Part shown: positions 45,837 through 54,299 of the stretch, piece by piece | How positions within the stretch are numbered: the first letter of the stretch is position 1 | Layout: each line of letters starts with the position of its first letter | NCBI GenBank assembly: GCA_964628985.1 | Contig: CAZVNJ010000006.1 | Location: forward strand, 1-64,000 | DNA: 64,000 nt | Source: SURF-43 sp964628985 | GTDB lineage: Bacteria; Chloroflexota; Dehalococcoidia; UBA2979 | Direction: 5' to 3' | Program-made: the position numbers and the translations under genes | Notes under the pieces: generated by a model | Database searches by the model: none | What the model was told of the DNA's origin: nothing | The model's input: only the letters and a program-made list of their open reading frames with translations

Positions 45837-46214
45837 ATGGAGAGCGAGACCTGGCGCCGGCGCGTGGAGCGCGGGCTGGCCCGACGCGGCTCCGCCCTCC
45901 TGGTGATCTCGGAACCCCGTGCCAACCGCACGATGACCTACCTGCTGGAGGAGTTCGACTACACCGTAGACACGGGGGTCTCCGCATCGGAGGCCCTCGA
46001 GTGGCTGGACCGCGCCAGGTACGACCTGATTGTGGCTGGGGGGCCCGAGGCGGCAGTGCCGGGGTACGCACGGGCTCTGCGACGCGCCGCTCCCGGCAGC
46101 CGCATCCTTCTGCTCGCCCCGCCGGAGAACGTGCCATCGGCGCGGGCGATCCGGGTCGATCTGCTCGAGCCGCCCTATGAGGTCAACGCCATCGTGAGCC
46201 GTCTGGCGACGTAA
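45837..46214 (+). CDS. Degenerate receiver-like protein
   Basis: A 125-residue protein resembling a response-regulator receiver: ALLVISEPRANRTMTYLLEEFDYTVDTGVSASEALEWLDRARYDLIVAGG, then APGSRILLLAPP. At the position where a receiver has its phospho-Asp (DLIxxD), it has DLIVAGG, so the Asp is missing; no output domain follows. It could bind as a phosphorylation-independent regulator or be a remnant. The ATG at 45837 has GGAGG five bases upstream. It is divergent from nfo and 108 bases before the ferredoxin gene. Confidence 0.58.
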   Translation: MESETWRRRVERGLARRGSALLVISEPRANRTMTYLLEEFDYTVDTGVSASEALEWLDRARYDLIVAGGPEAAVPGYARALRRAAPGSRILLLAPPENVPSARAIRVDLLEPPYEVNAIVSRLAT

Positions 46215-46322
46215 CTCCGTGGCCCACAGAATTGGCGCATCCGCCCTCGCGAATCTGGTTGCTGGGGAGGCAGGCCGTTGATAAGGTGAGGCCGGACTTG
46301 GCGCGGACCGAGAGGCACCGTC

Positions 46323-46832
46323 TTGGCGTACACGATCATTGAGACCTGCATCGGCTGTACCGCCTGTGTGAAAAAGTGCCCGGTCGAGGCGATCTCGGGC
46401 CGGCGCAACGAGATCCACATCATCGACGAGGAACTCTGCATCAACTGCGGAGCCTGTGGCGCGGTCTGCCCGCCCGAGGCGATCCTCGACGAGATCGGCG
46501 ACCTCTGCCGCACCTTCCCCCGTCGTGAACTGCCCCTTGCCAAGGTGGTCGAAGAGAACTGCATCGGCTCAGGCTGCGAACTCTGCATCAACATCTGCCC
46601 CTTCGAGGCGCTGTCGCTGCAGGACGCCCCGAACCACCACGACTACTACGGGATGGCGACTGTCGACGACAAGAAGTGTGTTGGCTGCCGGCTCTGCGAA
46701 CAGGCCTGCGGCTGGAGCGCCATCTACATCGACCCGCCTCGCGAGATGCTGAAGAAGAAGGTCTACCCGCTGGAGATCCTCACCCCGAAGAAGGGGAAGG
46801 GTCTGCAGCGCGCTGCCGCCGCTACGACCTAA
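46323..46832 (+). CDS. Four-cluster 4Fe-4S ferredoxin
   Basis: A 169-residue iron-sulfur protein with four Cys motifs: CIGCTACVKKCPV, CINCGACGAVCPP, CIGSGCELCINICPF and CVGCRLCEQACGW, enough for four [4Fe-4S] clusters. The third motif has two additional residues before its second Cys, which may change the potential. The start is a TTG at 46323, since AYTIIETCIGC begins there and no ATG or GTG is better placed. Ferredoxins of this kind feed electrons to oxidoreductases; no catalytic partner is adjacent. Confidence 0.87.
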   Translation: MAYTIIETCIGCTACVKKCPVEAISGRRNEIHIIDEELCINCGACGAVCPPEAILDEIGDLCRTFPRRELPLAKVVEENCIGSGCELCINICPFEALSLQDAPNHHDYYGMATVDDKKCVGCRLCEQACGWSAIYIDPPREMLKKKVYPLEILTPKKGKGLQRAAAATT

Positions 46833-46859
46833 CGGCACAGTCCCGCCTGTACGAAGGAC

Positions 46860-46880
46860 GGCCCCCGCCCATGCGGGGCC
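46860..46880 (+). terminator. Hairpin terminator after the ferredoxin gene
   Basis: GGCCCCCGC (46860-46868) pairs with GCGGGGCC (46873-46880) with one bulged C and a CCAT loop, followed by TTCTGC. The gene upstream is the ferredoxin. Confidence 0.6.
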
Positions 46881-46944
46881 TTCTGCTGTGCAGCAGGCCG
46901 GCCAGTATGATGCCGCCGGACGACGCGAGCACGAGGAGCACCCC

Positions 46945-47748
46945 ATGCCCATGGTCCAGGCTGGTCCAGTCCGTCTCGAATACCAGGAAGCCGGCGCCGG
47001 CGACGACGTAGCCGTCCTCGTGCATGGTGCGTCCTCCTCCCATCGCCAGTGGGCCTCTGTCCAGCGTCATCTCGCCGATGCGGGCCTCCACACGTACGCG
47101 ATCTCGATGCGCGGAGCGGGCGCCTCTGACCGCGGCACCGGCACGGCTGACTACACGCCCGCGGTGTACGCCCGCGACCTTGCGGCTGCGGTGGACGCTC
47201 TGGGCCTTGGTCGTTTCTCGCTCGTCGGCCACTCGCTGGGGACGCTGGTGTCCAGGTACTACGTGCGGGACCACGCCGAGCGTGTCCGTGCCCTGGCACT
47301 CATTGCGGGCCCCGACCCGCAGCGCCCGGGCCTCACCCCAGAGCAGCGCGCCGCACGGGCAGCGCGCCCCACTGCCGCCCCCGCGTCCGCGGTGGGGCCG
47401 ACCGAGGCCTGGACCCGCCAGCACCTCGGTCTCTCGGACGAGGACCGTGCGGCACTGTTCAGAGACATCCAGAACAACCCGCCCGAGCGTGCCCGCGGGC
47501 AGGAGTCGCCCTGGCCGGGGCTCGAGGGCTGTGCAGCGCAGATCCCGGTGCACACGCTCGTCCTCCTGGGCGACGCGGATGACGTCGTCCCTCCGGAGGA
47601 TCCGCTCCGCGGATACCTCGAACTTGCGGCCGGACGCCGGCACCTGCACGTGTTCACCGGGGTCGGACACTTTCCGCCGGCGCAGATCCCGGACCGCACC
47701 GCAGCGGTCCTGCGTCGCTTCATCAACGCACACGCAGCACCCGCCTGA
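46945..47748 (+). CDS. Alpha/beta hydrolase
   Basis: A 267-residue alpha/beta hydrolase: VAVLVHGASSSHRQW (oxyanion region), VGHSLGTLVSRYYV (nucleophile Ser), VLLGDADDVVPPED (acid) and FTGVGHFPPAQIPD (His). GAGGAG precedes the ATG at 46945. It is seven bases from dut and probably co-transcribed with it. Substrate unknown; small-molecule ester or C-C hydrolase are both possible. Confidence 0.88.
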   Translation: MPMVQAGPVRLEYQEAGAGDDVAVLVHGASSSHRQWASVQRHLADAGLHTYAISMRGAGASDRGTGTADYTPAVYARDLAAAVDALGLGRFSLVGHSLGTLVSRYYVRDHAERVRALALIAGPDPQRPGLTPEQRAARAARPTAAPASAVGPTEAWTRQHLGLSDEDRAALFRDIQNNPPERARGQESPWPGLEGCAAQIPVHTLVLLGDADDVVPPEDPLRGYLELAAGRRHLHVFTGVGHFPPAQIPDRTAAVLRRFINAHAAPA

Positions 47749-47755
47749 GGCCTCG

Positions 47756-48193
47756 ATGAGCGAGGCAGCGCTACGCGTCGTCCGGCTCCGTCCGACCGCC
47801 CGCATCCCCGCCCGCCAGACGCCGGCCGCCTCCGGTTACGACCTCCACGCCTGCCTCGACGCCCCGCTGGCCATCGGCGAACGCCCGGTGAAGGTGCCGA
47901 CGGGCATCGCGATTGCCGCACCAGAGGGCTGGGACGTGCAGTCGAGGCCGCGGTCAGGACTCGCTGCGCGCGGCGTGCTATCGGTCTTCGGGACGGTCGA
48001 TGCCGATTACCGAGGCGAGATTTTCGTCACGATGTATTGCCTGCCCGGATGCGGCCCGTTTGAGGTCCATGATGGGGATCGCATCGCCCAACTCGTGATC
48101 GGCCAACTGGCGCCGGTCCGCTGGGTTGCGGTGGACTCGCTGGACGAAACCGCCCGCGGCGACGGGGGCCACGGGAGCACGGGACTGCGCTGA
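47756..48193 (+). CDS. dut: dUTP diphosphatase
   Basis: A 145-residue trimeric-type dUTPase with all five motifs: ASGYDLHA, RPRSGLAARG, GTVDADYRGE, GDRIAQLVI and RGDGGHGSTG at the C terminus (the glycine-rich arm that closes the site). It converts dUTP to dUMP, keeping uracil out of DNA and giving the substrate for ThyX. The ATG at 47756 follows the hydrolase stop by seven bases. A terminator follows. Confidence 0.95.
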   Translation: MSEAALRVVRLRPTARIPARQTPAASGYDLHACLDAPLAIGERPVKVPTGIAIAAPEGWDVQSRPRSGLAARGVLSVFGTVDADYRGEIFVTMYCLPGCGPFEVHDGDRIAQLVIGQLAPVRWVAVDSLDETARGDGGHGSTGLR

Positions 48194-48216
48194 TCCAAAC
48201 CTCGCCGGCAAAGTTC

Positions 48217-48242
48217 GAGGGCGGTCCTTGCGGACCGCCCTC
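48217..48242. terminator. Bidirectional terminator
   Basis: GAGGGCGGTCC (48217-48227) and GGACCGCCCTC (48232-48242) form an 11-bp stem with a 4-base loop, followed by TCACC. It lies between the convergent dut and aquaporin genes. Confidence 0.8.
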
Positions 48243-48324
48243 TCACCAACATCTGCCGTGCGGCGGGGGTAAAAATTGCGACAGATGCGGGTGTCATTTG
48301 GGGACCGCGCGGCCCATGCCGCGC

Positions 48325-49017
48325 TCAGGTTGCCGAGGGCTGCTTCTCCTCGATCAGCACGTAGTGGTATAGGAGCCCGGCCGCGACGGCGCCGATGATC
48401 GGGCCGACCCAGTAGACGACGTGGTCGTCCCAGACGCCGGCCACCACCGCCGGGCCGAATGCCCGTGCCGGGTTCATGGCGGCCCCGGTGAGGGGCCCGC
48501 CCACCAGAATGTCCATCGTGATGGTGAGGCCGATCGCGATCCCACCGAGTTTCGGCGCGCGCGAGTCGATTGCGGTGCCGAAGATCACGATGACCAGGAA
48601 GAACGTCAGGATGGCCTCGATGCCCACGCCTCGGGCGAAGTCGATCCCGGGTCCGAGCGTGGTGGCGCCCATCTGCGCCTCAACGCGCAGGCCCTCCGGG
48701 AAGAGCGCGCGAAGCGCCAGCGAGGCAAGCACGGCCCCAGCCAGTTGAGCCACGATGTACCCCACGGCGGAGAGCGAGGGAATGCGTCGAGTCACCCACA
48801 TCGCGACGGTTACCGCCGGGTTGAAATGCCCGCCGGAGATCGCACCGAGGGCGGAGGCCATCAGCGCGATCGCGAGGCCGTGCGCCAGTGCAATTTCGAC
48901 GAGCCCGATGTTCGTCTTGCCAGCCGCGACCATGATCGCGCCGGTACCCGCGAAGATCAGGGTGAACGCGCCAATCGCCTCGGCAACGAGGGCGCGAGGG
49001 TCGAGTGCGTCATCCAT
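48325..49017 (-). CDS. MIP/aquaporin family channel
   Basis: A 230-residue channel with six membrane helices and both half-helix motifs, HFNPAVT and AMNPARAFGP. The GGHFNPAV context and short loops are those of bacterial aquaporins (AqpZ-like) rather than GlpF, so water or a small neutral solute is the likely substrate. The start ATG at 49017 begins DDALDPRALVAEAIGAF. It stands alone after a shared terminator with dut. Confidence 0.9.
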   Translation of the reverse strand: MDDALDPRALVAEAIGAFTLIFAGTGAIMVAAGKTNIGLVEIALAHGLAIALMASALGAISGGHFNPAVTVAMWVTRRIPSLSAVGYIVAQLAGAVLASLALRALFPEGLRVEAQMGATTLGPGIDFARGVGIEAILTFFLVIVIFGTAIDSRAPKLGGIAIGLTITMDILVGGPLTGAAMNPARAFGPAVVAGVWDDHVVYWVGPIIGAVAAGLLYHYVLIEEKQPSAT

Positions 49018-49204
49018 AGGGCGCCTCGCTTCCTCTCTGACGCTGAATCGTCCCAGGGCGTCCAGGAGTCGATGCCGCAGTCTGGCATCGAATAGCGAAC
49101 GTGTCAATACACGTGAACATTACTTTCTGACAAGCGGCATGGTTCTGCCCAGCGCGAGGGTTCGTGCGGTACCGTTCAGAAGGCCACCACACAGGGAGAC
49201 CCGA

Positions 49205-49639
49205 TTGCTCAGCCGCCTCCGTACCGCGTTCCTCGTACTGATTGCCGCCATCGGTGGCGCGGTGCTCGGCCGCGTGATCCTCGAGGCCCGCCGACGGCAG
49301 GAAGCCGGCCTCGACCCGACGGACATCGACATCCGGCGGGTGACATTGAGGCCGCAGGACCTCGTACCGGGCATCGTGGCCGCCCTGCGAGTGAACGACG
49401 CCCCCTGGTCGTGGCTGCACATCCCCTCACCGCTCGCCGCCTTCGGAGTGAACCTGGGCGTGGCTTCGTTCGGGGGCGACCTGTCCTCGCTGCGGGAGGC
49501 CGTGGAGCGGGCCGCGTCGGGAGCGCTCGGCTTCGACGCCCGCGAGATGTGGTCCAGCGGCGGCTGGGGAGCGTCCACCGTCGTGGATGAGGAACTCTTC
49601 GACGACGACGCCGCCGGTGGCTACTCCCGGCCCGAGTAA
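49205..49639 (+). CDS. Membrane-anchored hypothetical protein
   Basis: A 144-residue protein with one N-terminal hydrophobic helix (TAFLVLIAAIGGAVLGRVI) and a soluble rest (ILEARRRQEAGLDPTDIDIRRV, then SLREAVERAASGALGFDAREMW) that ends in an acidic tail. I do not recognise a family. The TTG start at 49205 has GGGAG about six bases upstream; an ATG at 49139 without a site is also in frame. It is followed six bases later by the DUF2203 gene. Confidence 0.6.
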   Translation: MLSRLRTAFLVLIAAIGGAVLGRVILEARRRQEAGLDPTDIDIRRVTLRPQDLVPGIVAALRVNDAPWSWLHIPSPLAAFGVNLGVASFGGDLSSLREAVERAASGALGFDAREMWSSGGWGASTVVDEELFDDDAAGGYSRPE

Positions 49640-49645
49640 CCCTCG

Positions 49646-50053
49646 ATGCCTGCCGGAGACTTCACGCTCGATGAGGCGCGCGCTGCGCTGCGCCTGATCC
49701 GGGACTCGGTCCTGGAACTCCAGGTGACCCAGGCCGCGCTGCGGATGGTGAAGGCGGAGTTGAACGCCCTCAACCGCCGTCACCTGAACAACGGCGTGGT
49801 GGGCGATCGGCGCCTGCGCGAATTGACGATCGAACAGCGCCGCCTCGGCGAAGAGGCGCAGCGCCACATCAGCGCGATCACGGGCGCAGGGGCAGAGATC
49901 AAGGGGCTCGACGAAGGCCTGATCGACTTCCCCACCACGATCCACGGGGCGCTCGCCTACTGGTGCTGGCGGGCGGGCGAACAGGACATTGAGTGGTGGC
50001 ACCCACGGACCGTCGGCTTCTCCGGCCGCCGGCCGATCGGCGAGGCGACGTAG
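49646..50053 (+). CDS. DUF2203 family protein
   Basis: A 135-residue protein matching DUF2203: an N-terminal helical pair (FTLDEARAALRLIRDSVLEL, RRLRELTIEQRRLGEEAQRHI), then the conserved C-terminal GLIDFPTTIHGALAYWCWRAGEQDIEWWHPRTVGFSGRRPI-type ending (only part shown: GLIDFPTTIHG and YWCWRAGEQDIEWWH). The family is widespread in Chloroflexota, Deinococcus and Firmicutes without assigned function. It is likely translated with the preceding membrane protein. Confidence 0.85.
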   Translation: MPAGDFTLDEARAALRLIRDSVLELQVTQAALRMVKAELNALNRRHLNNGVVGDRRLRELTIEQRRLGEEAQRHISAITGAGAEIKGLDEGLIDFPTTIHGALAYWCWRAGEQDIEWWHPRTVGFSGRRPIGEAT

Positions 50054-50288
50054 CAGGGGCTCCACCCTCGGATGCGCTCCGATCTGCGTCGCCACAAACA
50101 CCGTGCAGTAGATCGGGTCGCCCGGGAAACCTCGATAGACGACGGGGCCGATGATGGCGTCCGATGATCGCGGCCGATGACCGTGATGCCCGTCAGGTGC
50201 CGATGCCCGGGATCGCGCGTGACGAGACGGTGAGCGTCTTGCGAGTCGGGGGCGGTATCATGCCCCCAGCGTTCCTCGGAGGCCTCTG

Positions 50289-50870
50289 GTGACAGTGACG
50301 ATGATCCTGGCGACGGCATACCTGTTGGGGTCTATCCCCGCCTCGTACGCGGTTGCGTTCATCTGGACGGGCGGCCGGGACATCCACCACATCGGGGATG
50401 GGAACCCCGGCGTGATGAACGTCTGGGACAACATCGGCTTCATGCCCGCCCTGATCGCGGCCGCAGGAGATATTGGAAAAGGGACGGCGGCCGTGGGGCT
50501 CGCCTACTGGGTGAGCGACAGCCACATGCTGGCGATCTTCGCCGGCCTGGCGTCGGTGATCGGGCACGACTACTCGGTCTTCCTGCGATTCAAGGGCGGC
50601 AACGGGACTGCGACGACAATTGGCGCGTGGCTGGCGCTCACGCCCCTGGCGACGGCGGCGGCGCTCCTGCTCACGCTGGTGCTGTTCCTCGCGACGCGGC
50701 GGAAGCGCTTCGCCGGGTTCGTGGGGTTGAACTCGGTGCCGTTCCTGGCATTCGCCCTCGGGTACTCCCTGGAGCTGACGCTCGGGATCATCGTGATGCT
50801 GACCGTACTCGCGGCAAAGATCATCTCCTTCGAGGGACTCAGTCCGGCACGCTCGCGGGTCAAGCGGTGA
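50289..50870 (+). CDS. plsY: Glycerol-3-phosphate acyltransferase PlsY-like
   Basis: A 193-residue membrane protein with PlsY motifs: YLLGSIPASYAVAF, GDGNPGVMNVWDNIG (motif 2, usually GSGNxGATN) and GHDYSVFLRFKGGNGTATTIG (motif 3). PlsY transfers acyl from acyl phosphate to glycerol 3-phosphate. Motif 2 is altered (MNVW instead of TNVLR), as in some Chloroflexota paralogues. The GTG start at 50289 has GGAGG upstream. It overlaps the next gene by GTGA. Confidence 0.82.
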   Translation: MTVTMILATAYLLGSIPASYAVAFIWTGGRDIHHIGDGNPGVMNVWDNIGFMPALIAAAGDIGKGTAAVGLAYWVSDSHMLAIFAGLASVIGHDYSVFLRFKGGNGTATTIGAWLALTPLATAAALLLTLVLFLATRRKRFAGFVGLNSVPFLAFALGYSLELTLGIIVMLTVLAAKIISFEGLSPARSRVKR

Positions 50871-51733
50871 CCACCTTCGAGGCGACGCTCGCGCAGTTCC
50901 GCGAGACCGTCAGCGGACCTGCGGAAGACGTCCCCCTCGCGCGCGCCGCCCTCGTCATCGCCCAATCTGAGTACCCGCTCCTGGACATCGACGCCTTCGA
51001 GCGACGGCTGCAGGACATGGCGGACACGTTGGGGCACCAGTTGGGGCGAGACCCGGAGCGACAGACGCCGCACTTCGTCGTCCGCGGCATCAACCGCTAC
51101 CTGTACCGGGAACTGGGCTTCCGCGGGAACAGCGAGTTCTATGACGACCCGAAGAACCTCTATCTGAACGAGGTGCTTTCAGAGCGCCTCGGAATTCCAG
51201 TGACTCTAGCGATCCTGTACGCAGACGTCTGCCAGCGGGTGGGGCTGGACGTGCGCCCGGTGGGACTGCCGGGCCACGTGATCTGCCGCTACACGCCCGC
51301 GGGCGTCACCGACGAGGCCGACACCATCCTGATTGACGTCTTCAACTTCGGGCGTCTGCTGACCCCCAGAGACTGCCAGGTCTTGTTGCGGAACATCTTT
51401 GGGGCGCGAGTGCCATTCAAAGAACACTACCTCGCCTCGCTCTCCCCGCGGCAGGTCATCCAGCGGCTGCTGCACAACCTGAAGGCTGGCTACCTCCAGC
51501 GGGGCGACGAGGACCGGGCGGCGCGGGTGATCGACCTGCTGATTGCGATGTTCCCGTGGGACCTGGACGAGATCCGGGACCGGGGGATGCTCCGGGAGCG
51601 TCTCGGCGAGGTGGACTCCGCGCTGCAGGATCTCGAGGAGTACGTCCGGTTCCGGGCCGGGGCACGAGACATCCAGACTGTCACGGAGGCAGTCCGGTCT
51701 CTCAGGCGGCACCGGCCGGAGGGCGGCCGGTAG
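50867..51733 (+). CDS. SirB1-type transglutaminase-like TPR protein
   Basis: A 288-residue protein of the SirB1/Transglut_core2 family: FRGNSEFYDDPKNLYLNEVLSERLGIPVTLAILYADVCQRVGLDVRPVGLPGHVICRY, of which key short pieces are LNEVLSERLGIPVTLAILY and GLPGHVICRY (catalytic-like Cys and His region), followed by TPR-like helices (LGEVDSALQDLEEYVRFR) at the C terminus. Function is unknown; members are often near translation genes. It is coupled to plsY. Confidence 0.85.
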   Translation: MTTFEATLAQFRETVSGPAEDVPLARAALVIAQSEYPLLDIDAFERRLQDMADTLGHQLGRDPERQTPHFVVRGINRYLYRELGFRGNSEFYDDPKNLYLNEVLSERLGIPVTLAILYADVCQRVGLDVRPVGLPGHVICRYTPAGVTDEADTILIDVFNFGRLLTPRDCQVLLRNIFGARVPFKEHYLASLSPRQVIQRLLHNLKAGYLQRGDEDRAARVIDLLIAMFPWDLDEIRDRGMLRERLGEVDSALQDLEEYVRFRAGARDIQTVTEAVRSLRRHRPEGGR

Positions 51734-51822
51734 CGTCCGGCGCGCGGGCGCTGATACGCTCAACGGAACGCTCCGAGGCGTGCGCCCCACCGCGCAGCCA
51801 CGGCAGACGGGCGGAGGCCCCA

Positions 51823-52344
51823 GTGGTCGAGAGCATCCCGCGGCCCGACGCGCGTCCGCTCCACGCGGCCCAGGTCCCGGCATCCCATTTCGTCGCATAC
51901 GCCGAGACGCTCGAGTACCACACCTCGCACGCCCTCGAGTTCATCGACATCACGGCGGACGTGCAGAACGTCGTCGCGCGGTCGGGCGTCGAGTTCGGGC
52001 AGGTGGCGATCGTCTCGAACCACACCACCGCCGCGATCGTGATCAATGAGCACGAGCCGCTGTTGCTGAACGACATGGCACGCGTGCTCTCGCGGATCGT
52101 GCCGGCGGGCGACTATTACGAGCACAACGACTTCTCGATCCGGACGGTCCACATGACCGACCGGGAGTGCGCCAACGGGCACGCGCACTGTCAGCAATTG
52201 TTCCTCGGGTCGTCGGAGACGGTGCCGGTGCACAACGGCGCGGCGCACATCGGGCAGTGGCAGAGCATCTTCCTGATCGAACTGGACCACGCCCGGCCAC
52301 GTTCGGTGTTCGTGCAGGCGCTCGGCGCCGCCCACGCCCGCTAA
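51823..52344 (+). CDS. YjbQ family protein (thiamine-phosphate synthase-like)
   Basis: A 173-residue UPF0047/YjbQ protein: HTSHALEFIDITADVQNVVARSG, SNHTTAAIVINEHEP, HNDFSIRTVH, NGHAHCQQLFLGSSETVPVHNG. E. coli YjbQ has weak thiamine-phosphate synthase activity and the family's true role is uncertain. The GTG at 51823 has GGAGG five bases before it and is preferred; the open frame continues upstream. Confidence 0.87.
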   Translation: MVESIPRPDARPLHAAQVPASHFVAYAETLEYHTSHALEFIDITADVQNVVARSGVEFGQVAIVSNHTTAAIVINEHEPLLLNDMARVLSRIVPAGDYYEHNDFSIRTVHMTDRECANGHAHCQQLFLGSSETVPVHNGAAHIGQWQSIFLIELDHARPRSVFVQALGAAHAR

Positions 52345-52358
52345 CCACCGCACCCCCG

Positions 52359-52994
52359 ATGCCGCTCCAACGCATCCTGCACCGCGCAGGGAACGACCGT
52401 GCCCTCCACGCGCTGAGCCGCCACCCAGCAGTCGACGCGATCGAGGCTGACGTGTGGTCGGTCGGCGGGCGCCTGGTGGCTCACCATGAGCGGCCGCTCG
52501 GGCGGCTGCCCCTCGGCCTGCATCGCCGCGGGGTGGCGCGACTGCTGCCGGTCCCCTTCGAAGCGCTGCTGGAACTGACAGAGCACGCCTCGCTGGTGCT
52601 GGACCTGCGGGCGTGGTCGGGGGATCCGGCACCGGACGTCGCCCGGTTGTTAGAACCGCTGGACCGGTCGCGTATGCGCGTGACCTGCGAGGACTGGCAC
52701 CTGGCCGAGCGGGTGCATGCCTGGCTGCCCGACCTCGACGTGGCCTACTCCATCAGGAGCGAGCAGCAGCTCCGGCGCTACCTGGCGGAGCGGGACGCGG
52801 GCCGCATCCTGCAGATGCCCGTGGTGATCCGCCACACGCTGCTGCACACGCCCGACGAAGTGGAGGCGCTGCGGCTGCGCGCGGGGGACGTCGGCGTCTG
52901 GACGGTGGACGATGCCGCGCGCGCCCTGGACCTGAAGGCGTGGGGCGTCGACCGGCTCACCTCAAACCGGATCACGGTGCTGAACGCGATCTAG
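52359..52994 (+). CDS. Glycerophosphodiester phosphodiesterase-like protein
   Basis: A 211-residue TIM-barrel protein with the GDPD active site: LHRAGN (His8, Arg9), IEADVWSVGGRLVAHHE (Glu29, Asp31, His42 or His43) and, at the end, VWTVDDAARALDLKAWGVDRLTSN. It lacks the usual HRG-NT start, reading HRAGND, so the first motif is a variant. It would hydrolyse glycerophosphodiesters. ATG at 52359; the 14 bases between it and the YjbQ stop suggest one transcript. Confidence 0.8.
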   Translation: MPLQRILHRAGNDRALHALSRHPAVDAIEADVWSVGGRLVAHHERPLGRLPLGLHRRGVARLLPVPFEALLELTEHASLVLDLRAWSGDPAPDVARLLEPLDRSRMRVTCEDWHLAERVHAWLPDLDVAYSIRSEQQLRRYLAERDAGRILQMPVVIRHTLLHTPDEVEALRLRAGDVGVWTVDDAARALDLKAWGVDRLTSNRITVLNAI

Positions 52995-53045
52995 CCCTTC
53001 ACCGACGGAGCGGCGGCACGGACGACGCGCGTTTAGGATCGCCGC

Positions 53046-54248
53046 ATGACCGTTCCCCCTGAGACCCACCCGAGCGCGGACGACTTCGCGCTGGCGGACG
53101 AGTTCGCCCTCGCCCAGCAGACACCGCTCTTGCCGGTGATCGTCGGACGGATCAACGCCAGTGGTGGCCGGATCACGTTCGCCGAGTTCATGGGGCTGGC
53201 CCTCAGCCATCCCGAGCACGGCTACTACAGCCGCGCGGGCCTGAGTTGGGGTCGCGATGGCGACTACGAGACCAGCCCGGAGGTGCATCCGATCTTCGGG
53301 TACCTGTGGGCGCGGCAGATCCTTGAGTGCTGGGAACGAATGGGAGATCCCTCGACGTTCGCGCTCGTCGAACTGGGGTGCGGCAGCGGGGCGTTCATGC
53401 AGGCGATGCTGACGTGGTTGCGGGCACGCGCACCTCGCTGCTTCGCCGCCGTGCGCCCGGTCATGCTGGACGGGCATCCCAACCGGCTCGCCGACCAGCG
53501 GGCCCGACTGGACGGCGCCGGCTTCGAGGTCGAGCACGCGCTGATCGAGGAGTGGCTGCAGCGCGACGAGCGCATCCGTGGGGTCGTGATCAGCAACGAG
53601 TTCTTCGACGCGCTGCCGGTGCATCTGGTGCGACGAGACGGGGAGCGACTCCTGGAGCGGTTCGTGACCGTCGAGGGCGGCGCGCTGGCGTGGGTGGATG
53701 GGACACCCTCGACGGACGCCATCGAGGAGTATTTCGCGCGGGCGGGGGTCCTCCCTGGCGATGGGGCGGTAGCCGCGGTGGGGCTCGCGGCGGTCGAGGC
53801 GATGCGCTCGATCACCTCGAAGGTGGAACGCGGATACGTGCTGACGATCGACTACGGCTACTCCGCGCGGGACCTGTACGCCTCGTGGCGCAAGCAGGGC
53901 ACGCTGATGGCATTCCGCCGGCATTCGCCGCAACCCGACCCGCTCGCGGAGCCGGGGCGCCTGGACCTGACGGCGCATGTGGACTTCACCTCGCTCGCCG
54001 CGGCGGCTGAGGGATTCGAGGCGGCCCCGCTCACCTCGCAGGCGGAGGCGCTGATGGCGCTCGGCCTCGGAGACGCGCTGCGGGCCGCCTCGGGGCGCGC
54101 GAGCGCAGACGCGCAGCGCTTCGCCGCGGACCGTCGAGCCGCTGAAGTGCTCTGCGAGCCCGAGGGGTTGGGCCGCATCCGCGTACTCGCGCTCGGAAAG
54201 CACGCGGCGGTGGAGGCGCTGCGCTGCCTCCGGCCGGTGCTTGGCTAG
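53046..54248 (+). CDS. SAM-dependent methyltransferase, MidA/NDUFAF7 family
   Basis: A 400-residue protein with the family's N-terminal block ITFAEFMGLALSHPEHGYYSRAG, the SAM-binding motif FALVELGCGSGAFMQAM (106-121), VVISNEFFDALPVHLVRR, and DYGYSARDLYASWRKQGTLMAFRRH. The human relative NDUFAF7 methylates an Arg of complex I; bacterial targets are unknown. Ribosome site is weak. It stands before the IscU-like gene with 51 bases between. Confidence 0.9.
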   Translation: MTVPPETHPSADDFALADEFALAQQTPLLPVIVGRINASGGRITFAEFMGLALSHPEHGYYSRAGLSWGRDGDYETSPEVHPIFGYLWARQILECWERMGDPSTFALVELGCGSGAFMQAMLTWLRARAPRCFAAVRPVMLDGHPNRLADQRARLDGAGFEVEHALIEEWLQRDERIRGVVISNEFFDALPVHLVRRDGERLLERFVTVEGGALAWVDGTPSTDAIEEYFARAGVLPGDGAVAAVGLAAVEAMRSITSKVERGYVLTIDYGYSARDLYASWRKQGTLMAFRRHSPQPDPLAEPGRLDLTAHVDFTSLAAAAEGFEAAPLTSQAEALMALGLGDALRAASGRASADAQRFAADRRAAEVLCEPEGLGRIRVLALGKHAAVEALRCLRPVLG

Positions 54249-54299
54249 GCTCCGCCAGGCGCGGCGCACCCATGGAGGAGTGCGTGCGACAATCGACGC

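Noticed and set aside
48755..49204. Long N-terminal extension of the hypothetical membrane protein across the aquaporin gene
   Set aside because: The extension is antisense to the aquaporin; the TTG at 49205 with GGGAG directly before the membrane helix fits better.
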